DNA of 64,000 nucleotides from an uncultured Flavobacteriaceae bacterium (GCA_947494325.1 CANLUS010000002.1:310001-374000); one strand, 5' to 3'; positions 27,759-35,885 are shown, numbered from the stretch's first letter. Notes: generated by a model not told the origin, from the sequence alone. A program made the numbers and translations.

Positions 27759-28214
27759 ATGCAACCCAACATAAATATAAAGAATAAAAAAGCACGTTTC
27801 GAATACGAAATTCTGGACACTTACACTGCTGGAATACAACTAACCGGAACAGAAATAAAGTCTATTAGAACAAGTAAAGCGCGTATTACCGAGAGTTTTT
27901 GTGAATTTAATGATCAGGGAGAATTATTCGTGATTAATATGTTCATTGAAGAGTATATTAATGGTAACATATATAATCACAAACCTAAAAGTGAACGTCG
28001 TTTACTCTTAAACAAACGGGAACTTAAAAAATTAAGAAAAGAAGTTCAGAATGTTGGTTTGACAATTATTCCGTTACGACTTTTCCTAACAGAAAAAGGG
28101 TGGGCAAAACTTGATATTGCACTATGTAAGGGAAAAAAATTACACGATAAAAGAAATACCTTAAAAGATAGAGATAATAAACGTGATTTAGACCGAATTA
28201 AAAAGAACTTTTAA
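27759..28214 (+). CDS. smpB: SsrA-binding protein SmpB
   Basis: Binds tmRNA and delivers it to stalled ribosomes in trans-translation. 151 aa from the ATG at 27759 (a TTG three codons earlier is possible). Conserved blocks are NKKARFEYEILDTYTAGIQL, GTEIKSIRTSKA, EYINGNIYNHKPKSERRLLL and the C-terminal basic tail KKLHDKRNTLKDRDNKRDL, which reaches the decoding centre. The tmRNA gene is not in the window. It overlaps the next start by one base (both coordinates 28214), so the two genes are likely coupled. Confidence 0.96.
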   Translation: MQPNINIKNKKARFEYEILDTYTAGIQLTGTEIKSIRTSKARITESFCEFNDQGELFVINMFIEEYINGNIYNHKPKSERRLLLNKRELKKLRKEVQNVGLTIIPLRLFLTEKGWAKLDIALCKGKKLHDKRNTLKDRDNKRDLDRIKKNF

Positions 28215-29143
28215 TGGGGTTATCTGTTTTTTTACAACTTATTCGGTGGAAAAATTTACTGATGATCGCGGCAATTCAATTATTATTTAAATATATCTAT
28301 CTTCCTGCTTTTGGTATTTCAACCGTTTTGGATCCTTTCCATTTTAGCCTGCTTATATTAGCAACAATAGCTATTGCTGCAGCTGGTAACATAATTAACG
28401 ATATCGAAGATATCGAAGCAGATGTTATAAATAAGCCAAGTAAACTTTTAGTCACTAAGCATCTTTCTAAGAAAAAAGCAAATCTCTATTATTATGCTTG
28501 TAACTTTGTTGGTCTCGTTGTAGGTTTTTATATAGCATACCACGTGAATCGTGCCTCGTTTGTGGCAACATTCATTGGCACAGCACTGCTGCTCAACGTA
28601 TATTCGATGTCATTGAAAAAACGACCAATAATCGGAAATATAGTGGTGTCCTTGTTGATTTCTTTGAGTATTTTAATTGTAGGATTCTTTGATATTATTC
28701 CAGCCATATCAGAACAAAATGGCGTTGACCAATATTTAGCATTCAAAGGTTTAATTGATTATGCCGTTTTTGCTTTTATGTTTAATCTTTTAAGAGAAAT
28801 GATTAAAGATGTTGAGGATATTGAAGGTGATAAGATGTTGAATATGAAAACATTACCAATATTAATTGGTGTGCATAAAACTAAAAATGTAATCTTCGGA
28901 CTTTCATTTATTCCATTAATAGTGGTCACTTATTATAGTTATGCCAATTTTGCAAAACTACCTATTGTTTTAGCCTACATGCTTATTGTTGTTCAATTAC
29001 CTTTCTTACATTTTATGACTAAATTACTTTATGCAGAGAATAAAAAACAATATCGCTATTTAAGTCGTTTACTTAAGTTAATTATGTTACTAGGAATGTT
29101 ATCTATTATTGTCATTTATTTATCTTTTTATTATGCTGAATGA
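28214..29143 (+). CDS. UbiA-family prenyltransferase (geranylgeranylglycerol-phosphate geranylgeranyltransferase-like)
   Basis: 309 aa with about eight transmembrane helices. The two Mg-diphosphate motifs are GNIINDIEDIEADVINKP (N62, D63, D66, D70) and REMIKDVEDIEGDKM near residue 200. The DxxxD spacing and EGD ending resemble the archaeal-type DGGGP synthase branch of UbiA found across Bacteroidetes. The bacterial role is not settled, so the call is prenyl transfer to a polar acceptor in the inner membrane. Its start shares a base with the smpB stop; the maf start lies inside its 3' end. Confidence 0.83.
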   Translation: MGLSVFLQLIRWKNLLMIAAIQLLFKYIYLPAFGISTVLDPFHFSLLILATIAIAAAGNIINDIEDIEADVINKPSKLLVTKHLSKKKANLYYYACNFVGLVVGFYIAYHVNRASFVATFIGTALLLNVYSMSLKKRPIIGNIVVSLLISLSILIVGFFDIIPAISEQNGVDQYLAFKGLIDYAVFAFMFNLLREMIKDVEDIEGDKMLNMKTLPILIGVHKTKNVIFGLSFIPLIVVTYYSYANFAKLPIVLAYMLIVVQLPFLHFMTKLLYAENKKQYRYLSRLLKLIMLLGMLSIIVIYLSFYYAE

Positions 29144-29714
29144 GAAACTAAAATCTTACACTGTTATATTGGCATCGGGCTCACCAAGAAGACAACAATT
29201 TTTAAAAGACTTAGGTATTGATTTTGTGATTCGAACGAAAGATGTTAAAGAAGTGTACCCAAAATATCTACATGGCAAAGAGATTACAGACTATTTAGCA
29301 GTACTAAAAGCCAATGCCTTTAAGGACAGTCTTAAAAAAAACGAGATACTAATAACCGCAGATACAATTGTTCGTTTCAACGGTAAGGTATTAGGTAAAC
29401 CAACAGACGCTAAAAATGCAAAAGAAATGCTTAAAGAATTATCGGGTCAAGCACATGAGGTCATTACTTCAGTATGCATTAAGACTTCCGAAAAACAAAT
29501 TCTAATTAATGATTCTACAGATGTTTACTTTAAGGTCTTAACGGATGATGAAATAAACTTTTATGTTGAAAACTATCAACCATTTGATAAAGCTGGCAGT
29601 TATGGCATACAAGAATGGCTGGGCTATATCGGTGTTGAAAAAATTGTTGGAAGTTATTATAATGTTATGGGATTTCCTGTTCATAAGTTCTATAAAGAAA
29701 TGATGAATTTATAA
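29133..29714 (+). CDS. maf: Maf-family nucleotide pyrophosphatase
   Basis: Hydrolyses non-canonical or modified nucleoside triphosphates (dTTP/UTP and m7GTP types) and has been tied to septum control. 193 aa from the ATG at 29133, overlapping the UbiA gene by 11 nt. Motifs: VILASGSPRRQQFLKDLGI at the N-terminus, ITADTIVRFNGKVLGKP in the middle, and FDKAGSYGIQEWLGYI with VMGFPV toward the C-terminus. Upstream in-frame codons encode the UbiA end in another frame and are not used. Confidence 0.94.
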   Translation: MLNEKLKSYTVILASGSPRRQQFLKDLGIDFVIRTKDVKEVYPKYLHGKEITDYLAVLKANAFKDSLKKNEILITADTIVRFNGKVLGKPTDAKNAKEMLKELSGQAHEVITSVCIKTSEKQILINDSTDVYFKVLTDDEINFYVENYQPFDKAGSYGIQEWLGYIGVEKIVGSYYNVMGFPVHKFYKEMMNL

Positions 29715-29764
29715 ACTCAAAAACGTTACAATTTTTATTTTTGCTTCACTAGATAATCAGACAA

Positions 29765-30718
29765 ATGAAAACATACACTTTTACAGAAAAAAAAGATACG
29801 CGCTCGGGTTTCGGAGATGGATTAACAGAACTTGGGAGAACTAACCCTAAAGTAGTTGCTCTTTGTGCCGATTTAATTGGCTCATTGAAAATGCAAGATT
29901 TTATCGATGAAAATCCTTCTCGCTTTTTCCAAGTAGGTATTGCGGAAGCCAATATGATGGGTATTGCCGCGGGTTTGACAATTGGTGGAAAAATACCTTT
30001 TACAGGAACCTTTGCAAACTTTTCTACCGGTAGGGTGTATGACCAAATTAGACAATCAATTGCCTATTCAGGTAAAAATGTAAAAATATGCGCTTCTCAT
30101 GCCGGTTTAACATTAGGTGAAGATGGTGCGACACATCAGATCTTAGAAGATATTGGTTTGATGAAAATGTTACCAGGAATGACCGTTATTAATACATGTG
30201 ATTATAATCAAACAAAGGCAGCGACCATCGCCATCGCAGATCATGATGGTCCTGTTTATTTACGATTTGGAAGACCAAAAGTACCGGTATTCATGCCAAC
30301 TGACCAACCTTTTGAAATAGGTAAAGCAATACATTTAACAGAAGGAAATGATGTTACGATTGTCGCAACAGGTCATTTAGTTTGGGAAGCTTTACAAGCA
30401 TCCGAACAACTAGAAGCTAAAGGCATTTCCGCTGAAGTAATTAACATACACACCATCAAACCACTGGATGCACATGCAATCTTAAAATCAGTAGCTAAGA
30501 CTGGCTGTATTGTAACTGCGGAAGAACATAATTATTTAGGTGGACTAGGAGAAAGTGTTGCTCGTGTCTTAGGGCAGCAGCATCCTACACCTCAAGAATT
30601 TATTGCCACAAACGATACCTTTGGTGAATCTGGAACTCCCGATCAACTGATGGAAAAATACGGTCTCAATGCCGCCGCAATTGTTCGAGCAGCAGATAAA
30701 GTTGTAAAGAGAAAATAA
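29765..30718 (+). CDS. Transketolase, C-terminal subunit (split enzyme)
   Basis: 317 aa covering the Pyr and C-terminal domains only. Blocks include RSGFGDGLTELG, FFQVGIAEANMMGIAAGLTIGG, CASHAGLTLGEDGATHQ with the catalytic histidine, PVYLRFGRPKVPVF, and VTAEEHNYLGGLGESVARV. The TPP-diphosphate binding half is missing: it must be supplied by a separate N-terminal subunit gene. In many Flavobacteria the two halves are adjacent, but here the upstream gene is maf, so the partner is elsewhere. Predicted role is the pentose phosphate pathway, sugar two-carbon transfer. Confidence 0.92.
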   Translation: MKTYTFTEKKDTRSGFGDGLTELGRTNPKVVALCADLIGSLKMQDFIDENPSRFFQVGIAEANMMGIAAGLTIGGKIPFTGTFANFSTGRVYDQIRQSIAYSGKNVKICASHAGLTLGEDGATHQILEDIGLMKMLPGMTVINTCDYNQTKAATIAIADHDGPVYLRFGRPKVPVFMPTDQPFEIGKAIHLTEGNDVTIVATGHLVWEALQASEQLEAKGISAEVINIHTIKPLDAHAILKSVAKTGCIVTAEEHNYLGGLGESVARVLGQQHPTPQEFIATNDTFGESGTPDQLMEKYGLNAAAIVRAADKVVKRK

Positions 30719-30777
30719 TTTCTTCACGCAACGAATACGGTAATTTTCATCTTATTGAAAATACAATTGATGTACCT

Positions 30778-31389
30778 ATGAAAAAGATTATTTTATCCTT
30801 CTGTTTTTTCTGGTCGCTAGCGGCTGCTGCCCAGTTAGATTTTGGCGTAAAGGCCGGGCTAAATTACAATTCTATAGATGATTTAAATGTAAGTGGTGGT
30901 TTATTAGGACTCAATGAAGATTTAAAGAGTGAAGGCCAAGTAGGGTTCCATGCTGGTTTTTTTGCTCAATTTAAATTTACAAAGTTTTATGTAAAAGGAG
31001 AGTTATTATATGTACAGAACAGTAGTTCATATGACAATATGCTTGCCCCAGCATCAAAATTAAAATTGACGACTTTAGAAGTGCCTGTTTTAGCTGGATT
31101 TAAAATTATTGGACCATTGAAGTTTTATATTGGACCTTCATTAGTTTATAACATTGATAATAATTTTGCTGATGTATTTGATCTAAATCTTGAAAGAGAT
31201 TTTAGTATCGCATATAATGTTGGCACTACACTCACCTTTAATAAAATTGACATTGACCTGCGATACTCAAGTGGTTTTTCTGATAATGTTGCATCTTATT
31301 TAGACGACATTCCATCAGATGGTTTGGGTTATACTGTCAATACCCGACCTAGCCAATTCTTGCTAAGTGTATCCTACCTCATAAATTAA
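30778..31389 (+). CDS. Outer-membrane beta-barrel protein (PorT-like) 1
   Basis: 203 aa. Signal peptide 1-18 (FFWSLAAAAQ). The mature part consists of alternating amphipathic strands starting LDFGVKAGLNYNSIDDL and ending with the aromatic-capped strand RPSQFLLSVSYLIN, as expected for an outer-membrane barrel of the OMP_b-brl_2 type. KFYIGPSLVYNID and IDIDLRYSSGFSDN are barrel strands. It is followed 65 nt later by a paralogue with the same strand pattern. Function is unknown; it is not a porin of known type. Confidence 0.84.
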   Translation: MKKIILSFCFFWSLAAAAQLDFGVKAGLNYNSIDDLNVSGGLLGLNEDLKSEGQVGFHAGFFAQFKFTKFYVKGELLYVQNSSSYDNMLAPASKLKLTTLEVPVLAGFKIIGPLKFYIGPSLVYNIDNNFADVFDLNLERDFSIAYNVGTTLTFNKIDIDLRYSSGFSDNVASYLDDIPSDGLGYTVNTRPSQFLLSVSYLIN

Positions 31390-31405
31390 CATTTCAAATA
31401 TATTC

Positions 31406-31423
31406 TTGGCATCACTTTTGCGT
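31406..31423 (+). promoter_or_regulatory. Candidate sigma-54 (-24/-12) promoter
   Basis: TTGGCATCACTTTTGCG places GG and GC exactly 10 nt apart, the invariant sigma-54 spacing, with TGGCA and TTGC blocks matching the consensus. The predicted start would be about 20 nt before the ATG at 31455 of the second barrel gene. No enhancer-binding protein gene is nearby. Confidence 0.55.
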
Positions 31424-31454
31424 TTAATGATTACTTAACAAAAAATCATTTATC

Positions 31455-32093
31455 ATGAAAAAAGTATTTGTAACAATACTAACCCTTACCTTATTTACAA
31501 CTATTTCATTTTCACAAACAATTGATTGGGGTGCCAAAGCTGGGCTCAATTATAATTTCGGAGGTGACCTCTCTGAAGTACCGGCCAATGTTGGCGACAG
31601 CTTTGAAGACGTGATCACCGGTGCCGACAGCAAAGCTGGTTATCATGTTGGCTTATGGACAAAAATAAAGGTACTAGGCCTTTATGTACGTCCTGAATTG
31701 ATCTATACACAGTTAAATAACACGTATGGGCCTAATGTTGAAAATAGTCGAAACGAAGCCGATTTCAAAACAAAGAAATTAGATATTCCTTTGTTAATTG
31801 GTGCCAAAATCGCTGGTCCATTGCACATTTTTGCAGGTCCATCATTTCAATATATTTTAGACTCTGACTTTGATGTAAACGATATTGACAACCTTGAAAC
31901 AAATGATTTTAGTGTTGGTTTACAAATTGGCGCTGGTCTAGAATTGGGTAAATTAGGATTAGACGTACGCTGGGAAAAAGGTTTTTCTAATGACGCAGAT
32001 GGTCGATTCTTAAATACCAATTTCAATGTCGATAACAGACCAAATCAGATTATTTTTGGCTTATCGTATCGCTTTAACGAACGAAATAAGTAG
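31455..32093 (+). CDS. Outer-membrane beta-barrel protein (PorT-like) 2
   Basis: 212 aa. Signal peptide 1-20 (TISFSQ). The opening IDWGAKAGLNYNFGGDL and the closing RPNQIIFGLSYRFNERNK parallel the preceding gene (LDFGVKAGLNYNSIDDL, RPSQFLLSVSYLIN). GPLHIFAGPSFQYILD matches GPLKFYIGPSLVYNID. The two are tandem paralogues. The 65-nt gap carries its own sigma-54-like promoter, so expression may be independent. A perfect terminator hairpin follows the stop. Confidence 0.85.
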   Translation: MKKVFVTILTLTLFTTISFSQTIDWGAKAGLNYNFGGDLSEVPANVGDSFEDVITGADSKAGYHVGLWTKIKVLGLYVRPELIYTQLNNTYGPNVENSRNEADFKTKKLDIPLLIGAKIAGPLHIFAGPSFQYILDSDFDVNDIDNLETNDFSVGLQIGAGLELGKLGLDVRWEKGFSNDADGRFLNTNFNVDNRPNQIIFGLSYRFNERNK

Positions 32094-32105
32094 TCGTATC
32101 AAATA

Positions 32106-32777
32106 TCACAAGCTCCGTTGATCAACGGAGCTTTTTTTTGTTTTATAATTTACCCAAGCGGTTTCATTATTTAAGTTCTCAATTATAACATTGTCTGATA
32201 CTTCAAAATAAGAGATGTCTTGCTCACTTCTCTTCTTTATCTGAACATCTAATCTGGCTTCTTCATCATGGCAATCAACTTCAAGTAGTGGCTTCCAAAA
32301 ATTCGTAGACAGCCTCACTGGATGTCCATTTTTTGTATTATATGAAGGTAACACAATTTCATTTTCTAAAGCACACAACTTCTTCAACTCTATCATATTT
32401 AATAAAGGCACATCAATGGGCTGTACAAGAACAGAACGATTAACATTTATTTCATATAAAACGGCTTGCAAAGTAGAAAATGCACCCAATTTTGGCTGTT
32501 TATTGAGTACTGTTTTAACCTCTACTCCCTCGAACATAAAAGAACTCTTAAGCGCCTCTTCTAACCACGGTATATGCTTAAGATACAATTGATAATCAAA
32601 ACCCAAACCAATATAAACTTTCGGATCCATAATATCTTTATAACGTGAGATTTGTTCTAAAAGCCAATGTTGACCGTTAAAATTTAACAAGCCTTTCGGA
32701 AAGCCCATTCTATCAGATCTTCCTCCTGCAAGCAGTATTAAAATTGGGTTTTTATCATTATTACACAAGACCTTCAT
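32106..32777 (-). CDS. Molybdenum-cofactor nucleotidyltransferase (MobA/MocA-like)
   Basis: 223 aa. The NTP-binding signature near the N-terminus is LLAGGRSDRMGFPKGLLNF. QPIDVPLLN holds the metal-binding Asp, and LPSYNTKNGHPVRLS is the conserved substrate block. It overlaps the molybdopterin oxidase gene by 17 nt. Since xanthine-oxidase-family enzymes in bacteria usually carry molybdopterin cytosine dinucleotide, a CTP-using MocA role is more likely than GTP-using MobA; this is inferred from context. The last seven or so codons are formed by the plus-strand terminator palindrome (..SSVDQRSL). Confidence 0.85.
   Translation of the reverse strand: MKVLCNNDKNPILILLAGGRSDRMGFPKGLLNFNGQHWLLEQISRYKDIMDPKVYIGLGFDYQLYLKHIPWLEEALKSSFMFEGVEVKTVLNKQPKLGAFSTLQAVLYEINVNRSVLVQPIDVPLLNMIELKKLCALENEIVLPSYNTKNGHPVRLSTNFWKPLLEVDCHDEEARLDVQIKKRSEQDISYFEVSDNVIIENLNNETAWVNYKTKKSSVDQRSL
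32111..32139 (+). terminator. Rho-independent terminator, inside the opposing reading frame
   Basis: AGCTCCGTTG and CAACGGAGCT form a perfect palindrome with an A/T centre, followed by eight Ts. It ends the barrel gene transcript. The minus-strand NTP-transferase gene has its stop at 32106, so its last codons read through this hairpin. Confidence 0.88.
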
Positions 32778-34959
32778 CCGTTAAGGGCAATGAGCGATAG
32801 CGCTTTCCTGTAGCGTTATAAATAGCATTTATTAATGCAGGAGCAATTACAGGAACACCCGGTTCACCAACTCCAGTTGGTTTTGAGTTACTCTTTACTA
32901 TTTCTACATTAATATTTGGGGCATTACTAATTCTTAACATTTGATAATCATGAAAATTACTCTGCTCAATGACACCGCCTTTTGCAGTTATTTTGCCGTA
33001 GTAAGCCAGTGATAATCCAAAAATAGCCGCTCCTTCCATTTGAGCTGTGATTGTGTTGGTATTTACCGCAGTTCCGCAATCAATTACCGAATGAATATTA
33101 TGAACCTTTAACGCATTGTCAATTACCGAAACTTCCACAACCGAAGCAACATACGAGAAAAAACTATAATGACAGGCAATACCTAAACCATGGCCCTGCG
33201 GTAAATCTTTACCATAATTTGCATTCTTAGCCGCAAGGCTTAAAACATTCTTCAATTTTGACGATTCAAAATGATACCCAGATGGATCTTCAATAACGAC
33301 ATCTTTACTTAACATATCTAATCGAAATTGCAAGGGGTCTTTTTTAGTTTTGGCCGCCAATTCATCAACAAAAACATTCACCGAAAAACCTTGAATAATG
33401 TTATACACTGAACGTAACCAACCAATTCGAACGTGGGCAGGAGCTTTGGCGTTTTCACATCGAACATTTTCTATCTGATAAGGCATATTACTCAATCCTT
33501 GTGAAAATTCAAATCCAGCACCATACCCAGTATCAGGTGCAAATGTTGACGTAATTGATGGATATGCTACTCGATGCAGCCAGCCAGTTACTCGACCATC
33601 CTTGTCTAAAGCTCCTTTCATATATTGAGCACTAACGGCATGATAATAACTATGCTGAATATCATCTTCACGTGTCCAAACCACTTGAATTGGAGCATTC
33701 ACCTTTTTAGAAATAGCCACCGCTTCTAAGACAAAATCAGGTTTTGATTTTCTTCCAAATCCACCACCTAAAAAAGTGACATTAATCGTAACATTTTCTT
33801 CATTCGTCTCCAAATAGCTAACCACCTCACTACGAGTGGTTTGAGGGTCTTGTACTGGTGCCCAAACATCACATTTTCCGTCGTGAACCCATGCCGTAGC
33901 ATTGGGTACTTCCATTGGAGCGTGCACCAAATGAGGCAACTGATAAGTACTTTCAACAATATGCTCTGCATTTTTAAATGCGCTATTCACATTACCATCA
34001 CTTCGTACTTCTTTACCTTTCTTTTTGACATTTTCTAAGATCATTTCATTGTAGGAAGCACTTGTATACTGTTCATTCGTTCCATAATCCCATTCTACAT
34101 TTAGCGCTTCTTTCCCTTTAAAAGCAGCCCATGTGTTGGTTGCTATTACAACAACACCTCCTAGAGGCCCAAAAGGTTTGGCAACACGAGGTAATTCTAT
34201 GACATCTTTAACACCATCAATCTTTAGTGTTGCTGACTTATCGTAATTTTTTACTGTCCCAAAAGTTACGGGACATCTAGCAACAGCCGCAAACAACATT
34301 CCTTCCATTTTGATATCCATTCCATATTTCGGTTTCCCGGAAGTAAAATCCTTTCCATCGATGCTTTTCAAATTAGTTCCAATATAGTTGAAATCCTTGG
34401 CTTCTTTTAGTGTTGGATTTTCTGGAACTGGCACCTCCGAAGCTTCCTTAACCAAATCTCCGTAGAAGAGTTTTTTATTCGTCTCAGGATCAATCACATA
34501 ATGTTTAGCTGTTGTTAATGTGGAAGCATCTACACCCCATTTAGCCGCTGCACCTGAAATAAGCATTGCTCGAGCTGTTGCTCCCATTACTCTCATGGGT
34601 TCAAATAAATAGCGTATGCTGCGAGAACCGTCTGTATTTTGATCCATAAATTTCGTGTCTCCTGTGGCTTGTTTTACACTTACTAAGCTCCAATCTGCAT
34701 CCATTTCATCGGCAATTACAGATGTCAAAGAAGTACGAACTCCATTTCCCATTTCTGATCTTGAAGCCAACAAAATGAGTTCGCCATTATCTTTTAATTG
34801 AATAAATAAATTGGGCTCAAAAGTCGTTCCATTAAAGGATTTTAATTTTGTCTCTTCCTCTTTAGAAGCAGGAATACTGCAAGCAATAATCAATCCGCCA
34901 GAAGCCAAACCAATGCTTTTAATAAAATTTCTTCTAGTAACAAGTTGTATTTTGTGCAT
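32761..34959 (-). CDS. Molybdopterin-binding subunit of an aerobic hydroxylase (IorB-like)
   Basis: 732 aa large subunit of the xanthine oxidase family, isoquinoline 1-oxidoreductase type. A Tat signal (TRRNFIKS, R9-R10) is followed by a hydrophobic stretch and a cysteine at 27 (LIIAC), suggesting Tat export with possible lipid anchoring. Blocks: ASRSEMGNGVRTSL, GGFGRKSKPDFVLEAV, HAPMEVPNATAWV and the catalytic Glu in GVGEPGVP near the C-terminus. The true substrate is unknown; aldehydes or N-heterocycles are family possibilities. The 2Fe-2S subunit gene ends 2 nt upstream. Confidence 0.93.
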   Translation of the reverse strand: MHKIQLVTRRNFIKSIGLASGGLIIACSIPASKEEETKLKSFNGTTFEPNLFIQLKDNGELILLASRSEMGNGVRTSLTSVIADEMDADWSLVSVKQATGDTKFMDQNTDGSRSIRYLFEPMRVMGATARAMLISGAAAKWGVDASTLTTAKHYVIDPETNKKLFYGDLVKEASEVPVPENPTLKEAKDFNYIGTNLKSIDGKDFTSGKPKYGMDIKMEGMLFAAVARCPVTFGTVKNYDKSATLKIDGVKDVIELPRVAKPFGPLGGVVVIATNTWAAFKGKEALNVEWDYGTNEQYTSASYNEMILENVKKKGKEVRSDGNVNSAFKNAEHIVESTYQLPHLVHAPMEVPNATAWVHDGKCDVWAPVQDPQTTRSEVVSYLETNEENVTINVTFLGGGFGRKSKPDFVLEAVAISKKVNAPIQVVWTREDDIQHSYYHAVSAQYMKGALDKDGRVTGWLHRVAYPSITSTFAPDTGYGAGFEFSQGLSNMPYQIENVRCENAKAPAHVRIGWLRSVYNIIQGFSVNVFVDELAAKTKKDPLQFRLDMLSKDVVIEDPSGYHFESSKLKNVLSLAAKNANYGKDLPQGHGLGIACHYSFFSYVASVVEVSVIDNALKVHNIHSVIDCGTAVNTNTITAQMEGAAIFGLSLAYYGKITAKGGVIEQSNFHDYQMLRISNAPNINVEIVKSNSKPTGVGEPGVPVIAPALINAIYNATGKRYRSLPLTDEGLV

Positions 34960-34961
34960 AT

Positions 34962-35426
34962 CTACTCGGTTTTAGAATTCATTATTGCAGCGGTCTTATG
35001 AATCGCTTTTCGGATGCGATGATACGTTCCACAGCGACAAATATTACCATTCATGGCACCATCTATGTCTTCATCAGTTGGCTTACTATTTTCTTTAAGC
35101 AACGCTACCGCAGACAAAATCTGACCAGATTGACAATAGCCACATTGCGGCACATCAATTTCCTGCCACACTTCTTGTAAAACCTTATTCTCATTATGAA
35201 CACCTTCTATCGTCGTTATTTGGCTACCATTTACTGTAGCAACAGATGTTAAGCAAGATCTAACCGGTTTGCCATCTACCAATACAGTACAAGCGCCACA
35301 AAGCCCTTTCCCACAACCATATTTGGTACCTGTTAACCCGACTGCATCTCTAATTGCCCATAACAAAGGCATATCAGGATCTACATCAATTTCATATTTC
35401 TTTTCATTAATTGTTACTAGTGCCAT
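34962..35426 (-). CDS. 2Fe-2S subunit of the molybdenum hydroxylase (IorA-like)
   Basis: 154 aa electron-transfer subunit. The plant-type 2Fe-2S cluster is bound by YGCGKGLCGACTVLVDGKPVRSC-type cysteines (C39, C44, C47, C59 by count). The second cluster is in PQCGYCQSGQ and NICRCGTYHRIR. It has no signal peptide, so it would have to travel with the Tat-exported large subunit (hitchhiking). First gene of the minus-strand operon IorA-IorB-NTP-transferase. No FAD subunit (CoxM type) is present, consistent with the two-subunit Ior class. Confidence 0.94.
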   Translation of the reverse strand: MALVTINEKKYEIDVDPDMPLLWAIRDAVGLTGTKYGCGKGLCGACTVLVDGKPVRSCLTSVATVNGSQITTIEGVHNENKVLQEVWQEIDVPQCGYCQSGQILSAVALLKENSKPTDEDIDGAMNGNICRCGTYHRIRKAIHKTAAIMNSKTE

Positions 35427-35657
35427 ATTACTACTTCATTTAAATAAATTGGACTTAAAGTTATCATTTCTTTACGGATTAATTTAATCTAAACATGTTA
35501 ATTTGAAAAATAGTTGTCTTGATTACTAAGGCCTTGCAAATATCAACGATAAAAATATTACAAATAGCATAAAAAAAACACGTAAAATTATGGTTCTAAA
35601 AATCTAATTTATTACATTTGCACCCGCACTTTTAGAAGTGTTGTTCATTAAAATTTA
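35427..35657. other. Intergenic region before the tRNA cluster
   Basis: About 230 nt of AT-rich sequence between the divergent IorA gene and tRNA-Ser. Apart from the TACATTTG box at 35613 I see no further gene, hairpin or repeat. Confidence 0.6.
35613..35620 (+). promoter_or_regulatory. Candidate -7 box for the tRNA-Ser/tRNA-Pro unit
   Basis: TACATTTG fits TAnnTTTG and lies 37 nt before the tRNA-Ser gene. No TTTG -33 at usual distance. Confidence 0.45.
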
Positions 35658-35744
35658 GGAGAGGTGCCGGAGTGGTCGAACGGGGCTCCCTGCTAAGGAG
35701 TTGTACCCGTAAGGGTACCGGGGGTTCGAATCCCTTCCTCTCCG
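35658..35744 (+). tRNA. tRNA-Ser (GCU anticodon)
   Basis: 87-nt tRNA with a long variable arm, as expected for serine. The acceptor stem GGAGAGG pairs with CCTCTCC (35737-35743), with discriminator G. The anticodon loop CTGCTAA gives anticodon GCT (GCU), reading AGC/AGU. The T-loop GGTTCGAATCC is standard. CCA is not encoded. It is the first of a two-tRNA unit with tRNA-Pro. Confidence 0.97.
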
Positions 35745-35771
35745 CTTTTTATGAATTTTTGATAACCTATT

Positions 35772-35846
35772 CGGGGTGTAGCGTAGCCCGGTTATCGCGC
35801 CGCGTTTGGGACGCGGAGGTCGCAGGTTCGAATCCTGCCACCCCGA
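35772..35846 (+). tRNA. tRNA-Pro (UGG anticodon)
   Basis: 75-nt tRNA. The acceptor CGGGGTG pairs with CACCCCG (35839-35845), discriminator A. The anticodon loop TTTGGGA gives TGG (UGG), which reads CCN. CCA is not encoded. It lies 27 nt after tRNA-Ser. Its 3' end is exactly repeated at 36003-36020, see the repeat entry. Confidence 0.97.
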
Positions 35847-35848
35847 CA
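35831..35848 (+). repeat. Direct repeat copy 1: 3' end of tRNA-Pro
   Basis: AATCCTGCCACCCCGACA, 18 nt, covers the T-arm 3' side, the acceptor 3' strand and 2 nt beyond the tRNA. Identical to copy 2 at 36003-36020. Confidence 0.85.
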
Positions 35849-35855
35849 AAAAGAG

Positions 35856-35885
35856 AACTTTTCATGTGAATGAAAAGTTTTTTTG
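35856..35885 (+). terminator. Terminator after tRNA-Pro
   Basis: AACTTTTCAT and ATGAAAAGTT form a 10-bp stem with a 4-nt loop, followed by a run of Ts. It ends the tRNA-Ser/tRNA-Pro transcript. Confidence 0.85.

Noticed and set aside
35655-35869. Overlapping protein frames on both strands across the tRNA-Ser/tRNA-Pro genes
   Set aside because: They translate the tRNA sequences themselves (the typical DSNPR-like tRNA artefact) and have no start context.
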